Numbered from the stretch's first letter, positions 44,981-54,272 are shown. The stretch: DNA of 64,000 nt from Endozoicomonas sp965208385 (GCA_965208385.1 CBDBOO010000007.1:51159-115158), one strand, 5' to 3'. Notes: generated by a model not told the origin, from the letters alone. Made by a program: numbers and translations.

Positions 44981-46035
44981 CTACGATAATACAGCCCATT
45001 CACGGGAGCATAGGCTGGTTACCCGACCAGCCTCAGAAACAAGCTTGTTCCAACCACAACAACATGCATTTACAATGTCATCATAATTTTTAAAAGATCG
45101 GTTGGATAAATCATGCTCCCGAAGCCACTCCCAAATTTCTTCTGCACTATTTAGTTCCGGTGCATAAGGCGGTAAAGGAATCAATGTCAGGTTATCAAAA
45201 GTAGGCAAGTCTTTAGAATGATGATATCCCGCATTATCAATTATTACGGCAGCATGCCGTCCTTTATTGGTTAGCTTTGAGATTTCAGACAAATGTAGCG
45301 TCATCATTTCTGTATTGATCGTTGGGAGCACTAAAGCAGTTCCAATATCCCTTTCGGGGCAGACAGCAGCAAATACATAAGCATATGTAAATTGTCTCTG
45401 CCGAATTATTCCGGGTCTGCTTCCTTTAATAGCCCAAATCCTACTGACCGTGTTTTGTTGACCAAAACGACCTTCATCTTGAAACCAAACGTCAACATCT
45501 TTTAGGTTTACTTTATCTGGAAGCCTTTGCTGCACCTCTGTTTTGAAGTTTTTTTAAATGCTTCTTGCACTTCTAAATCCTGCTTTGGATGGTGTGTGCG
45601 ACCAGATATCCACGAAAGACCGACTTTATGGAGTAACTTGTAAACAGTAGAATTAACGCACTCAGTTCCGAAATCTTTTTTTAATACGTCTTTAACATCG
45701 CGACCAACGATTCTTCCACCTTCACGTTTCTCTTGAAGATCAAGAACTGTATTTTTAAAATCCTTTTCCTGTTCATTATTGAGTGTATTTTTTCTACCTC
45801 GTCCACCTTGATCCTTGAGGGCTTCAGCACCTCCTTGTTTATAGCGCTGCAACCAATCAAACACAGATCGAGGGTTAACCTTTAAAAGGTTTGCCACCTC
45901 TTTTTCTGATAAACCTTTTTGAATGAATGCCAGACCAAGCAATCTAATGCATTCTTTGTTATCTGATGCATGACGAGCTTTATCTTGAAAATCTTCGTCA
46001 TGAAAGCCATTTGGAAGTTCAGGAGTACGAGACAT
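44981..46035 (-). CDS. IS630-family transposase, two frames joined by a slippery A7
   Basis: The N-terminal frame (ATG 46035, MSRTPELPNGFHDED) holds a helix-turn-helix (LSEKEVANLLKVNPRSVFDW). The C-terminal frame has DVWFQDEGRFGQQ, VIIDNAGYHHSKDL and PELNSAEEIWEW, the DDE residues. At 45551-45557 the coding strand has AAAAAAAC. A -1 shift there changes KKTSKQRCS to KKNFKTEVQQR and runs straight into the DDE frame. Programmed -1 frameshifting at A-rich heptamers is known in this family. Confidence 0.8.
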
Positions 46036-46093
46036 TTGGTAAAAACACACAAGAAAACCTACTTACAGGATAGTTCTGGACAGGCTGATTGTG

Positions 46094-46324
46094 GGCTATG
46101 TTCCCGCCAATAGTTGTATTGCTTACTCCCTATGTTTACAGGGCTACAGACGTGCCTTATAAAGTAGAGATATGACTAAATCTTGTATATTGCATTTGTT
46201 TATTGCCCAAAGAACAGCGATTTGTTCTGGGATACCTTCCTATCTCATGAATAGCCATATGTGGAGCAGGAAAATAAAGTTTTTATAGGACTTTAGTGCT
46301 CCCAACTATTGACGGGACATAGCC
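46094..46324. mobile_element. 231-bp miniature inverted-repeat element (family B) inside IS630
   Basis: Ends ggctatgttcccgccaatag and its near-complement (one mismatch, one gap over 23 bp). It is flanked by the perfect 9-bp duplication ctgattgtg (46085-46093, 46325-46333). It sits upstream of the IS630 transposase start. No ORF. Confidence 0.92.
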
Positions 46325-46643
46325 CTGATTGTGTGTGTTTTTTTTCCGTATTTAAAAAATGAAATTGGTATAAGAGCGTGCTGGCTGCTCTCTCTTATCT
46401 GCAACGGCAACGGTATAACCATTGTCATGTACTACCTTGTAATCAAAAGCGCCGTCAAACTAATTCGATGCTTCTGTGGACATACAGCTACAGTTATTTT
46501 CTCCAATCAGAATTTAGATCCGATCAGAAAATTCGAGGGTGATATATTCTGGCAACATCTCCCTTGACCCAAAAAATCACTCAACTATTCTCAGCCTGAC
46601 GAGGTACCAGACGATACGTGCATAGCTACGAGTTACTAATGAA

Positions 46644-47585
46644 ATGCCTGAACCAAAAATCAAAATAACCACAGGTGTTATAGCCCGACTATTACCAGTC
46701 TGGGCTTTAGCTGCATCATTAGCAGGATATTTCTTCAGTACAGATATCACGCCCTGGAAATTCACCCTCATGCCTGTCATTACCCTGATCATGTTCAGCA
46801 TGGGACTGACACTGACTCTTGCTGATATTCGTTCATCGTTCAAATCACCAGTGCCAATAATTCTGGGTGTCAGCCTGCAGTTTTTGCTTATGCCTTTACT
46901 GGCCTGGATTATCAGCCAGTGTTTTGCACTTTCATCAGATCTGCTCACCGGCATGGTTCTGGTGGGTTCTGCACCGGGCGGCACAGCGTCCAATGTATTA
47001 ACCTATCTGGCAGGGGGAAATCTCGCTCTGTCCATAGGCATGACAACCCTGTCTACCTTAATTTCTGTTATTGCAACACCCTGGCTCACTGACCTCTATC
47101 TGGGGCAGAGTATCATCGTTGATCAAGCCGGTATGTTGGCCAGCATTGCCTGGATGGTTATTTTACCTCTAATCGGCGGCATGATTCTCAGAGCTCTGTT
47201 CCCCAGACAGACTCTGATGATCAAACCCTTCCTGCCGGACTGTGCTGCTATCTGCATCGCGATGGCGGTGGGTATAGTTGTCGCCCTCAATGCCAACGCC
47301 TTCGGCACTCTGAGTATCTCGATCATCATTGCCGTCATTCTTCATCACATTACCGGCCTGATGTCGGGGTATGGTTTATCACGACTTCTGGGGCTGGATA
47401 TCACCTCTGCCCGGACAATTGCCATCGAAGTAGGGACTCAAAACAGCGGTATGATGGCCGCTTTAGCCATCAAGCATTTCACATTGATAGCTGCCATTCC
47501 CCCAGCACTGTTCAGTGTTGTGCAGAATGTATTGTGCTCTGCTCTGGCCAGTTACTGGTCAAAGCGAAAGATGGCTGTTAGCTGA
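46644..47585 (+). CDS. bile acid:sodium symporter family (BASS) transporter
   Basis: A 313-aa protein with about ten hydrophobic helices. The family crossover motifs are visible: MVLVGSAPGGTASNVLTYLA in helix 4 and AIEVGTQNSGMMAALAI in helix 9, which form the sodium sites. It is probably a sodium-coupled uptake system for an organic anion; bacterial members carry pantoate, bile acids or 2-keto acids. It stands alone between ISs. Confidence 0.88.
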   Translation: MPEPKIKITTGVIARLLPVWALAASLAGYFFSTDITPWKFTLMPVITLIMFSMGLTLTLADIRSSFKSPVPIILGVSLQFLLMPLLAWIISQCFALSSDLLTGMVLVGSAPGGTASNVLTYLAGGNLALSIGMTTLSTLISVIATPWLTDLYLGQSIIVDQAGMLASIAWMVILPLIGGMILRALFPRQTLMIKPFLPDCAAICIAMAVGIVVALNANAFGTLSISIIIAVILHHITGLMSGYGLSRLLGLDITSARTIAIEVGTQNSGMMAALAIKHFTLIAAIPPALFSVVQNVLCSALASYWSKRKMAVS

Positions 47586-47665
47586 TGAAGTGTGCATAAG
47601 TTTGTACATGCTCAGTAAGTCCTGAGAGTATTCACAGGGTTCATTTGCACGGGTGTGCTGCCTGA

Positions 47666-48758
47666 TTAATGTAACAAAAGAAGGTTGTGTGCAACCGGAT
47701 ATCCGTAACGGTTCATCTTTGACCAGAATTCATCCCAATATCCTGTTGAACAGACAAGAGCTCTTAAAGTCAGCAGCATGGATGCACCTTGCTCTTTCCA
47801 ACGCATTCCTGAACGACACATTCGTTGCTTAACCAATGTCTTGCATGCAGCTTCCGTTACACCGGAACCTATCGGTAATTTTTTCTCCAATGCTTCTGGG
47901 TAAATCATTTGTTGCCAGTGATTTTTAAAATAGGTTCTCGCCTTGAGCAGTTTTTCCAGCGAGGCGGTTCGATTATTGCCTGGAGACACTTTCTCTAATT
48001 CTCGATGTAACCGTTTAGCTTCACCTTCATTGTGCTTGAGGTTATGTAATTTCTCTTTCAGCCAGGCATGGCGTTCACCGGTCAGTTTTTTCCCCGGATA
48101 CAGGGCTTCGGCTGCTTCAGCGACATACTCGGAGACATGATAAAAATCCAACACACTATAAGATGTAAAAGGCTCAAGAAAGGTCCAGTTATCAGGTGCA
48201 CCATCCGCAACACCTACGTAGACGGCATCAGGGAAGCGCTCTTTGACTTTGCGAATTTCTCCTGAAAAACGAGCAATGAAGGTTTTCTTTCCGTACTCGG
48301 GAGCGGCTGCGCAATACGAGGTGTAAAGACGTTCACCCTCATAGTCATACAGCGTAATGGTTCCACACATAGCGATTCTGTAACCTTCATAATACAACAG
48401 GTTAACGCCATCAAGCCCTATAGCGACAGTAGTAACCGGCCTGGGTAATTCAGGTATGACGTATGTCCATTTTTCTTCTTTGATGCAAGAGATCCTGCTC
48501 AACTTGCGGAGCGGCCATCTGTGCGTATTTCCAGCTCACCATGCGCGCAAAAGCCGGTGTGGAATTGACAATAATTCGCGCATTTTGATCCAGAGGACAA
48601 AACGTTTTACCTCCTTTATTACTCTGGTATACGTTGCGAGCGACCTTTACGGCTCCCCATGGAGTCTCATAAACCTCAGCACTTCCCCAAAGATTAATTC
48701 TGAACAGAATTCGCAAGGCTTTCAGAGTATCTGCTATTTTTAACTCTCGTGAAGTCAT
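47666..48758 (-). pseudogene. ISKra4/UPF0236-type transposase, different from the 1434-bp IS, broken
   Basis: The C-terminal frame (47666-48502) has TVAIGLDGVNLLYYEGYRI, VADGAPDNWTFL, LDFYHVSEYVAEAAEAL and LPIGSGVTEAACKTLVKQRM, the family blocks. The N-terminal frame (48450-48758) has YETPWGAVKVARNVYQSNKG and CPLDQNARIIVNSTPAFARM. They differ by +1, and the segment normally between them seems shortened, so an internal deletion is likely. Its 5' end is cut by the transposon at 48786-50138. Confidence 0.8.
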
Positions 48759-48785
48759 TCGTATTAACAACTCAGTCAGACCACA

Positions 48786-50138
48786 ATGCCTGCTTCCCAA
48801 AAGAAAGCCCTTGCCGATGACCTGATTCAGGTCGTCTCTGACCAAGCGGCTAAAATACCTGACCCTCGTCCTAATCAGATCGACGACAAAATCCCACTGC
48901 ATGATGCCGTTATGTCTGCTCTGGCCATGTTTCATCTGAAGTTCTCGTCCCTACTCCAGTTTGATGAAGACAGGCGCGAACCAGAAATCGAATACAACCT
49001 AAACACCCTATACAGGGTGGGAAAAGTGCCCAGTGACACTCATATTCGCTGCATGCTGGACCCAGTGCCCACTCGAGAACTGTCTCGGCTGTTTACCGCC
49101 TTATTCCATTTTGTTCAGCGCAGTGGACGATTGAAACAGTTCAGATATTTTAAGGAGGGTTATCTTGCTCCAATGGATGGCACCGGGCACTTCAGCTCTG
49201 GAAAGATCAGTTGTAGCGAGTGCTGCATCAAGAAACCCGACAGCGAAAACCCACTGTATTATCACCAACTGCTGGGCATCTGCATCGTTAAACCTGGAAT
49301 TAAGGAAGTCTTGCCACTGATGCCTGAACCCATCATTCAACAGGTAGATGCCTCTAAAAACGATTGCGAAGTCAATGCCCTGAAGCGAGCGCTTGAACAC
49401 ATTCACAAGGATCACCCGAAGCTAAGATTGGTATTGAATCTTGATGACCTATATTCCAAGGGTCCCACCATTACACTGATTCGGTCTTATAACCATCACT
49501 ACATTAGCGTTGCCAAGGAAAGTGACCATGTTGCTCTTTTTGAAGCCGTGGATGAACTGGACAAACAGGATAAAGTCACTCGATTTGAGTATACAGACGA
49601 CCAAGGGCACCGGCACTGGTTCCGATTTGTTAACAAAGTTCCACTAAACAAAACCTACAACGATTTGAAGGTTAACTTTCTGGAGTACATTGAGTACAAC
49701 GAGAAAGGTAAGAAATGTTACAACAACAGCTGGGTCACCAGCCTACGCATAGGTCGAAAGCGCTGCATGCCTATCATGAGAGGAGGGCGAGCTAAATGGA
49801 AAATTGAAAATGAAACCTTTAATACGCTGAAAACCCAAGGCTACCAACTTGAACACAACTACAGCCATGGCGATGAACATCTTGCCAGTAATCTGGCGTG
49901 TTTAATGTTCCTGGCTTTCCTGATTGACCAGATTGAACAGCTATCCTGCCCCTTGTTTAACAAGGCATGGAAAGGGTGCCGTGCCAAAATAAAATTGTGG
50001 GAATGCATTCGCAATCACTTCAATAGATTTGCCATAGACACATGGTGTGAGCTACTCAAGGCGGTTGCCTATATAAAATCAAAGAATAAACACAGGCCAA
50101 TCACTCATATTCGCAGTCTGATACCTGACACGTCATAA
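48786..50138 (+). CDS. DDE transposase of an IS4-like/ISNCY-type element
   Basis: An intact 450-aa frame: YLAPMDGTGHFSSGKISCSE with the first Asp and a CxxC-type cluster, LRLVLNLDDLYSKGPTI with the second, and WKIENETFNTLKTQGYQLEH with the YREK-like Glu region. The pattern is that of IS4-clan transposases; the exact family could not be named with confidence. It interrupts an older ISKra4-type element. Ends may start with ctttcag at about 48719 and finish near 50200, but this is weak. Confidence 0.78.
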   Translation: MPASQKKALADDLIQVVSDQAAKIPDPRPNQIDDKIPLHDAVMSALAMFHLKFSSLLQFDEDRREPEIEYNLNTLYRVGKVPSDTHIRCMLDPVPTRELSRLFTALFHFVQRSGRLKQFRYFKEGYLAPMDGTGHFSSGKISCSECCIKKPDSENPLYYHQLLGICIVKPGIKEVLPLMPEPIIQQVDASKNDCEVNALKRALEHIHKDHPKLRLVLNLDDLYSKGPTITLIRSYNHHYISVAKESDHVALFEAVDELDKQDKVTRFEYTDDQGHRHWFRFVNKVPLNKTYNDLKVNFLEYIEYNEKGKKCYNNSWVTSLRIGRKRCMPIMRGGRAKWKIENETFNTLKTQGYQLEHNYSHGDEHLASNLACLMFLAFLIDQIEQLSCPLFNKAWKGCRAKIKLWECIRNHFNRFAIDTWCELLKAVAYIKSKNKHRPITHIRSLIPDTS

Positions 50139-50213
50139 CAGGAAGGTAGTACCGGTTTTCAGCGTAGATGATTGACTCCCAAGTCAGCTTATTAGCTGAA
50201 AGGTATAGTTTTG

Positions 50214-50377
50214 CAGGGCGATCTCATTTGACAAACACCAATCCTGTTGCATATTCAAAAAGCTAGCTTTAAAAACTGAATTTTTGAGAAGTACAGGAAA
50301 TTAGGCTTATTTTGGTACTTTTGTGTGCTGAATAATTAGCCAAACAGAGAAAGTTAGTGCCAAATGAGATCGCCCTG
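50214..50377. mobile_element. 164-bp miniature inverted-repeat element (family C)
   Basis: A perfect 17-bp inverted repeat cagggcgatctcatttg at both ends is flanked by the perfect 10-bp direct repeat tatagttttg (50204-50213, 50378-50387). It has inserted into a transposase remnant on the minus strand. No ORF. Confidence 0.92.
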
Positions 50378-50378
50378 T

Positions 50379-50726
50379 ATAGTTTTGTCTTCTAAAGTTA
50401 AGGGTATGTTTTTGAAATAGACCTGTCATCGTCGTGTATTTATAGGGAGTGGCTGCATAAACCTTAGGTTCTTTTTTGCGTTTACAGCTCATACGGACAG
50501 ATCCCATTGTGATAGGTGATCCATCTGTATCCATACATTCCAACTGCTGGCCTGATGCCAGTACTCCGGCTTCATTGAGTTCAGTCTGAAGCCGATCCTC
50601 AAACTCCAGCATAGAGTGACCATGTTGGATAGTGATAAGGATTTGGGTTTCCTGATTTTGTGTTGAGAGGATGCAAGCGGACATAGTAGAAAACTTTATG
50701 TTAAGACTATCGTAAAAATAGTTCAT
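50379..50726 (-). pseudogene. N-terminal fragment of an ISKra4/UPF0236-type transposase
   Basis: The frame reads MNYFYDSLNIKFSTMSACIL and then LECMDTDGSPITMGSVRMSC and KVYAATPY, which corresponds to the DTDGSP and TPYG region near the N-terminus of ISKra4-type transposases. It breaks off at the family C element. It overlaps in content with the N-terminal frame at 48450-48758, so it is not simply the other half of that gene. Confidence 0.5.
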
Positions 50727-50914
50727 ATGACCTGACTTGGCTCACATTAATTAGGCTGAACACCCCATTTGCACCGTCCTTGACTTGACCAACGACCATG
50801 TCGGAGTAGAATAATCGACAATTTGTGCTTGGCACGGGGAATTTTTCCTGACAATTGCTCACAAATGCAACAAAGGTTAATCTGATAGAAATTATTACCG
50901 GAATCAAGAGTCAG

Positions 50915-51013
50915 ATGAAAAAGCGGTCAGACAACAGCCATCCAATCCAGAAAAGTTCAACAGGCTCCGTTGTTATTTTTCATTGTTTCTACCGTATACA
51001 ATCAGTTTTTTAA
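50915..51013 (+). CDS. pyrL: pyrBI leader peptide (PyrL-like)
   Basis: A 32-codon ORF from ATG 50915 (MKKRSDNSHPIQKSSTG, then SVVIFHCFYRIQSVF). Its TAA (51011-51013) lies at the foot of the attenuator hairpin. The second half of the ORF is U-rich in the message, as in the E. coli pyrBI leader, where RNA polymerase pauses at low UTP let the ribosome catch up and block termination. The peptide sequence itself is not conserved. Confidence 0.72.
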   Translation: MKKRSDNSHPIQKSSTGSVVIFHCFYRIQSVF

Positions 51014-51041
51014 AAAAACCCTTTTTTAAGGGGTTTTTTTT
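51012..51041 (+). terminator. pyrBI transcription attenuator
   Basis: AAAAAAACCC, a short T-rich loop and GGGGTTTTTTTT form a rho-independent terminator 37 bp before pyrB. A ribosome finishing the leader ORF would cover the left arm of the stem, allowing read-through when pyrimidine nucleotides are scarce. Confidence 0.85.
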
Positions 51042-51077
51042 GGGGCCGAAATCACTAAGGCAACAGGTACTAAATCA

Positions 51078-51998
51078 ATGGATAACAGGTTCTTCAACAG
51101 GGACATAATTTCTATAGCCGACCTTACCCGGGCAGATATGGAGCAAGTCCTTAACGTTGCGGCTGAATTGAAGCAGACTCCACGCCCGGATTTGTTAAAA
51201 GGCCGGGTCATTGCCAGCTGCTTCTTTGAAGCCTCCACCCGCACCAGGTTATCATTTGAAACCGCTGTTCAACGCCTTGGAGGCACGCTGATCGGATTTG
51301 CCGATGGCAGCAACACCTCGGCAAAAAAAGGTGAAACACTGGCTGATTCCATTAAAATAGTCAGTTCCTATACCGATGCAGTGGTAATGCGACATCCCCG
51401 TGAAGGCGCCGCCAGACTGGCTTCTGAGTTTTCCTCAGTACCGGTGATTAATGGTGGTGATGGTGCTAATCAGCATCCCACCCAGACACTGCTCGACCTG
51501 TTCAGTATCAGGGAATGTCAGGGCAAACTCGACAACTTACGGGTTACATTTGTGGGTGATCTGAAATATGGCCGGACTGTACATTCACTGGCCCAGGCGC
51601 TGACACACTTCAATGCTGAGTTTTATTTTATTGCACCGGATGCCCTTGCCATGCCGGACTATATACTCCAGGAGCTGGATGAAAAGGGCATAAAATATCA
51701 TTTTGCCAACAGTATTGAACAAGTGGTTGCCAATACTGACATTGTTTATATGACTCGGGTTCAGAAAGAGCGCTTTGATGAAACCGAATATAAACACATT
51801 GCATCGAAGTATGTGCTGACTACCGACTCACTTAAACAGGCACCGGCACATCTGAAAGTTCTTCACCCATTACCCCGGGTGGATGAAATAGCCGTTGAAG
51901 TAGATTCCACACCCCACGCCTATTATTTTGAACAGGCTCGTAATGGCGTTTTTGCCCGCCAGGCACTGCTGGCGCTTATTTTAAACGAAACCATTTAA
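51078..51998 (+). CDS. pyrB: aspartate carbamoyltransferase, catalytic subunit
   Basis: It catalyses carbamoyl phosphate plus aspartate to carbamoyl aspartate, the first committed step of pyrimidine synthesis. The carbamoyl phosphate motif FEASTRTRLSFE is near residue 50, HPREGAARL near 113, GDGANQHPTQTLLD near 135 and HPLPRVDEI near 267. Length of 306 aa equals the enteric enzyme (about 310). pyrI follows after 8 bp. Confidence 0.97.
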   Translation: MDNRFFNRDIISIADLTRADMEQVLNVAAELKQTPRPDLLKGRVIASCFFEASTRTRLSFETAVQRLGGTLIGFADGSNTSAKKGETLADSIKIVSSYTDAVVMRHPREGAARLASEFSSVPVINGGDGANQHPTQTLLDLFSIRECQGKLDNLRVTFVGDLKYGRTVHSLAQALTHFNAEFYFIAPDALAMPDYILQELDEKGIKYHFANSIEQVVANTDIVYMTRVQKERFDETEYKHIASKYVLTTDSLKQAPAHLKVLHPLPRVDEIAVEVDSTPHAYYFEQARNGVFARQALLALILNETI

Positions 51999-52006
51999 TA
52001 AGGGAG

Positions 52007-52471
52007 ATGAGCATGAGCAACAAGCTGCAGGTGGAAGCCATTAACAGCGGTACAGTGATTGATCATATTCCTGCGGGGCAGGGTGTAAAAATTCTGGATC
52101 GACTGCACCTACTGAACAGTGAGGCACGCATCACCGTTGGTTTTAATTTGCCCAGCAAAGCACAAAAAAGCAAAGACATCATTAAAGTGGAAGGCCGGAA
52201 ATTTACCGAACAGGAGGCCAATGAACTGGCTCTCTTTGCGCCGGGTGCCACTATAAATGTGATTGATGATTACAAGGTCGTGGATAAATTTAAAATGGCT
52301 ATCCCGGAAACACTGAAAGCGGTTATTGCCTGTCCGAATTCTAACTGCATCTCACACAATGAGCCTGTGGATAGTTATTTTCATCTGAGCGAAAAAAACG
52401 AAAGCCTTCAGCTGAAATGTCATTATTGTGAAAAATCTTTCAGCAAGGAAATCGTGGCTGAGCTGCATTAA
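52007..52471 (+). CDS. pyrI: aspartate carbamoyltransferase, regulatory subunit
   Basis: A 154-aa allosteric subunit that binds CTP and ATP. The nucleotide domain includes IDHIPAGQGVKILDRLHLL, and the C-terminal zinc site has CPNSNC and CHYC. ATG 52013 is an alternative start. The GGGAGATGAG ribosome site overlaps the first codon choices. It forms an operon with pyrB. Confidence 0.96.
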   Translation: MSMSNKLQVEAINSGTVIDHIPAGQGVKILDRLHLLNSEARITVGFNLPSKAQKSKDIIKVEGRKFTEQEANELALFAPGATINVIDDYKVVDKFKMAIPETLKAVIACPNSNCISHNEPVDSYFHLSEKNESLQLKCHYCEKSFSKEIVAELH

Positions 52472-52643
52472 ACCCTTCCATCACGCCCCGATTGGACGCT
52501 TTTGCTCCAGCCGGGGCTGTCATTTTCTACGTCCAGAGTAGCTAAGCGAAACACTGTCACTCAATGAGCCCTATACCACTGCAAAGTTGGTATTGTGAGC
52601 TATGTTTACTCGTTCCAGCCAATGGATCATAGGGTAAACAACT

Positions 52644-54272
52644 ATGGACTTATTTATAAAACTCACAATCTATTTATATCTATTTCTGGCGGTTACCTGT
52701 CAGGCAAGGTCAATAGATCTTTCCTTTTCTGAAGATACCCGTTTTTTCCGGTCTGAAAGATCGAATACAGAAAAACCCGAGGTTGAAGAATTTCTTGCTA
52801 TAGAAGAATCTGGTTACTTTTCTGGCTTTATAGTCGATGACGACGCTGATAATTTTGCCCGGTCTGCAGTGATGAGTGGACTGGCTTATCTTTGGATACA
52901 GATGGCTGAACTGCAAAACACGCTGATAACATTGACCTTTGATGTCGAATACCTGTCCTTCAAAGACATGATTCTTCCTCAAAGCTGTACTCCTTATTCT
53001 GCCAACTCCCTGGTTTGCGTTCTCACTGACCAGCCGTTGGAAATGGGCTTTCCCGAAGGCCTTTCCCTGGATTATCAAAAATCAGGCTTTGAGAACAGTG
53101 ACGGTAGCCATCGGTTCTTAAAAAAACCAGAGCTTTCAGCAGACAACGATAGAGACAGGATTCCACAACAAGATGCACTTTCTAACATCCCGGATGGCCA
53201 GACCGCTGTCGTAATCCTCTCACGACCGGTACACAGAGATAGCCGATCACTGATTGCCCCGACAGTAACCCTGTCGACTTTGGGTTCTGTGATTGAACAT
53301 CTACCGCTTCTTCAGACTGAAGAGTTATATCTGAAACCAGATTCAGCATCATTGTCAGGTCTACCCAAGTCCAATCAGGCCTATATGACCAATATTCAGG
53401 TCTATGGATTGACTGGGTTAGTAGCATCCGGTTCAGGTGGAGGAGATCGCAGAGGTAATGGCTCGCAAAACAATAAACAAACAGATCACATCAAGAGGCC
53501 ACTGAACCCGTTTATGGTGTGGTCTGTAAAAAATAGAAAAACACTGGCCAAACACAACCCAAGAAAGAGCAATACGGAGATATCCACGTTATTAGGGCAA
53601 ACATGGAAAGCAATGTCAGATAATGAGAAAGCGCCCTCTAGAGCAGAAGCAGCACAACTGAGACAACAGCATTCAGTGGATAATCCTAACTATAAATATA
53701 AGCCCAGAAGGAACAGCGCTTTAAATTCAGGTTCACCTATTCGGAGCACTGTTACCAATCCAGCCCGATTATCTCAGAGACCTCTAAGAGTCCAAGACAA
53801 TAACCATGGGCAATTAGCCGCACATTTCCCCATACCCCCGCCTGCATATATGCCACAAGTTCACCAGATTCAAGCTCTCCAGGCTCCACCTCTTGAGCAT
53901 TTATCTCCCGGGGCGATTTATTATTTTATGACGTCTCAAGGACCAGTATTTTATCAATCGACAGATCAATCTGGTACACCCCTGTCCCCGCAGCAACCTA
54001 ACATGCAATCAATCGCTGGGCTGTTACCTCCACCCGACCAGATCGTTGCTTTCGACAACACACCTCACGGAGAGCTCCCACCACAGCATAATTCGGCCTT
54101 TACACCCGTAAATGCAATGCCCCTACAGGTGGCAAACCAACCTCAGGTGCCGGTTCAGACTCCAGAAAGCTACCCAATGCCCACCAGTACAGAAAACCAA
54201 CAATCTTCCTACTTTGACATTTCAGGTCCAGGAAACACCCCTTATGGTTATAGAGAATACCCCGGGCAGTAG
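52644..54272 (+). CDS. exported protein with a SOX-type HMG box
   Basis: A 542-aa protein. Residues 1-22 (MDLFIKLTIYLYLFLAVTCQ) are a signal peptide. Residues 23-265 have no recognised domain. Residues 281-356 are a high-mobility-group box of the SOX/TCF type: DHIKRPLNPFMVWSVKNRKT at the start, then EISTLLGQTWKAMSDNEK and, at the end, NPNYKYKPRR. The SOX signature KRPxNxFMVW, the intercalating FM wedge and the YKYxPRR basic tail are kept. Residues 357-542 are Pro/Gln-rich with a PPPAY motif, like a eukaryotic transactivation region. It looks like a host-directed nuclear effector acquired from an animal; delivery is inferred. Confidence 0.88.
   Translation: MDLFIKLTIYLYLFLAVTCQARSIDLSFSEDTRFFRSERSNTEKPEVEEFLAIEESGYFSGFIVDDDADNFARSAVMSGLAYLWIQMAELQNTLITLTFDVEYLSFKDMILPQSCTPYSANSLVCVLTDQPLEMGFPEGLSLDYQKSGFENSDGSHRFLKKPELSADNDRDRIPQQDALSNIPDGQTAVVILSRPVHRDSRSLIAPTVTLSTLGSVIEHLPLLQTEELYLKPDSASLSGLPKSNQAYMTNIQVYGLTGLVASGSGGGDRRGNGSQNNKQTDHIKRPLNPFMVWSVKNRKTLAKHNPRKSNTEISTLLGQTWKAMSDNEKAPSRAEAAQLRQQHSVDNPNYKYKPRRNSALNSGSPIRSTVTNPARLSQRPLRVQDNNHGQLAAHFPIPPPAYMPQVHQIQALQAPPLEHLSPGAIYYFMTSQGPVFYQSTDQSGTPLSPQQPNMQSIAGLLPPPDQIVAFDNTPHGELPPQHNSAFTPVNAMPLQVANQPQVPVQTPESYPMPTSTENQQSSYFDISGPGNTPYGYREYPGQ

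Larger units (their letters stand above)
44964..46368 (-). mobile_element. IS630-family insertion sequence (with nested miniature element)
   Basis: Flanked by TA on both sides. The left end is ccatttccgttttctaacta and the right end, read inward on the other strand, is ccaatttcattttttaaata, an imperfect terminal repeat. Without the nested 231-bp element and its 9-bp duplication the length is about 1.17 kb. The left end is nearly the same as the ends of the family E miniature elements, making it their likely source of transposase. Confidence 0.78.

Noticed and set aside
50707..50907. 66-aa minus-strand ORF upstream of pyrBI
   Set aside because: No ribosome site or family similarity; it overlaps a transposase fragment and probable pyrBI upstream region.
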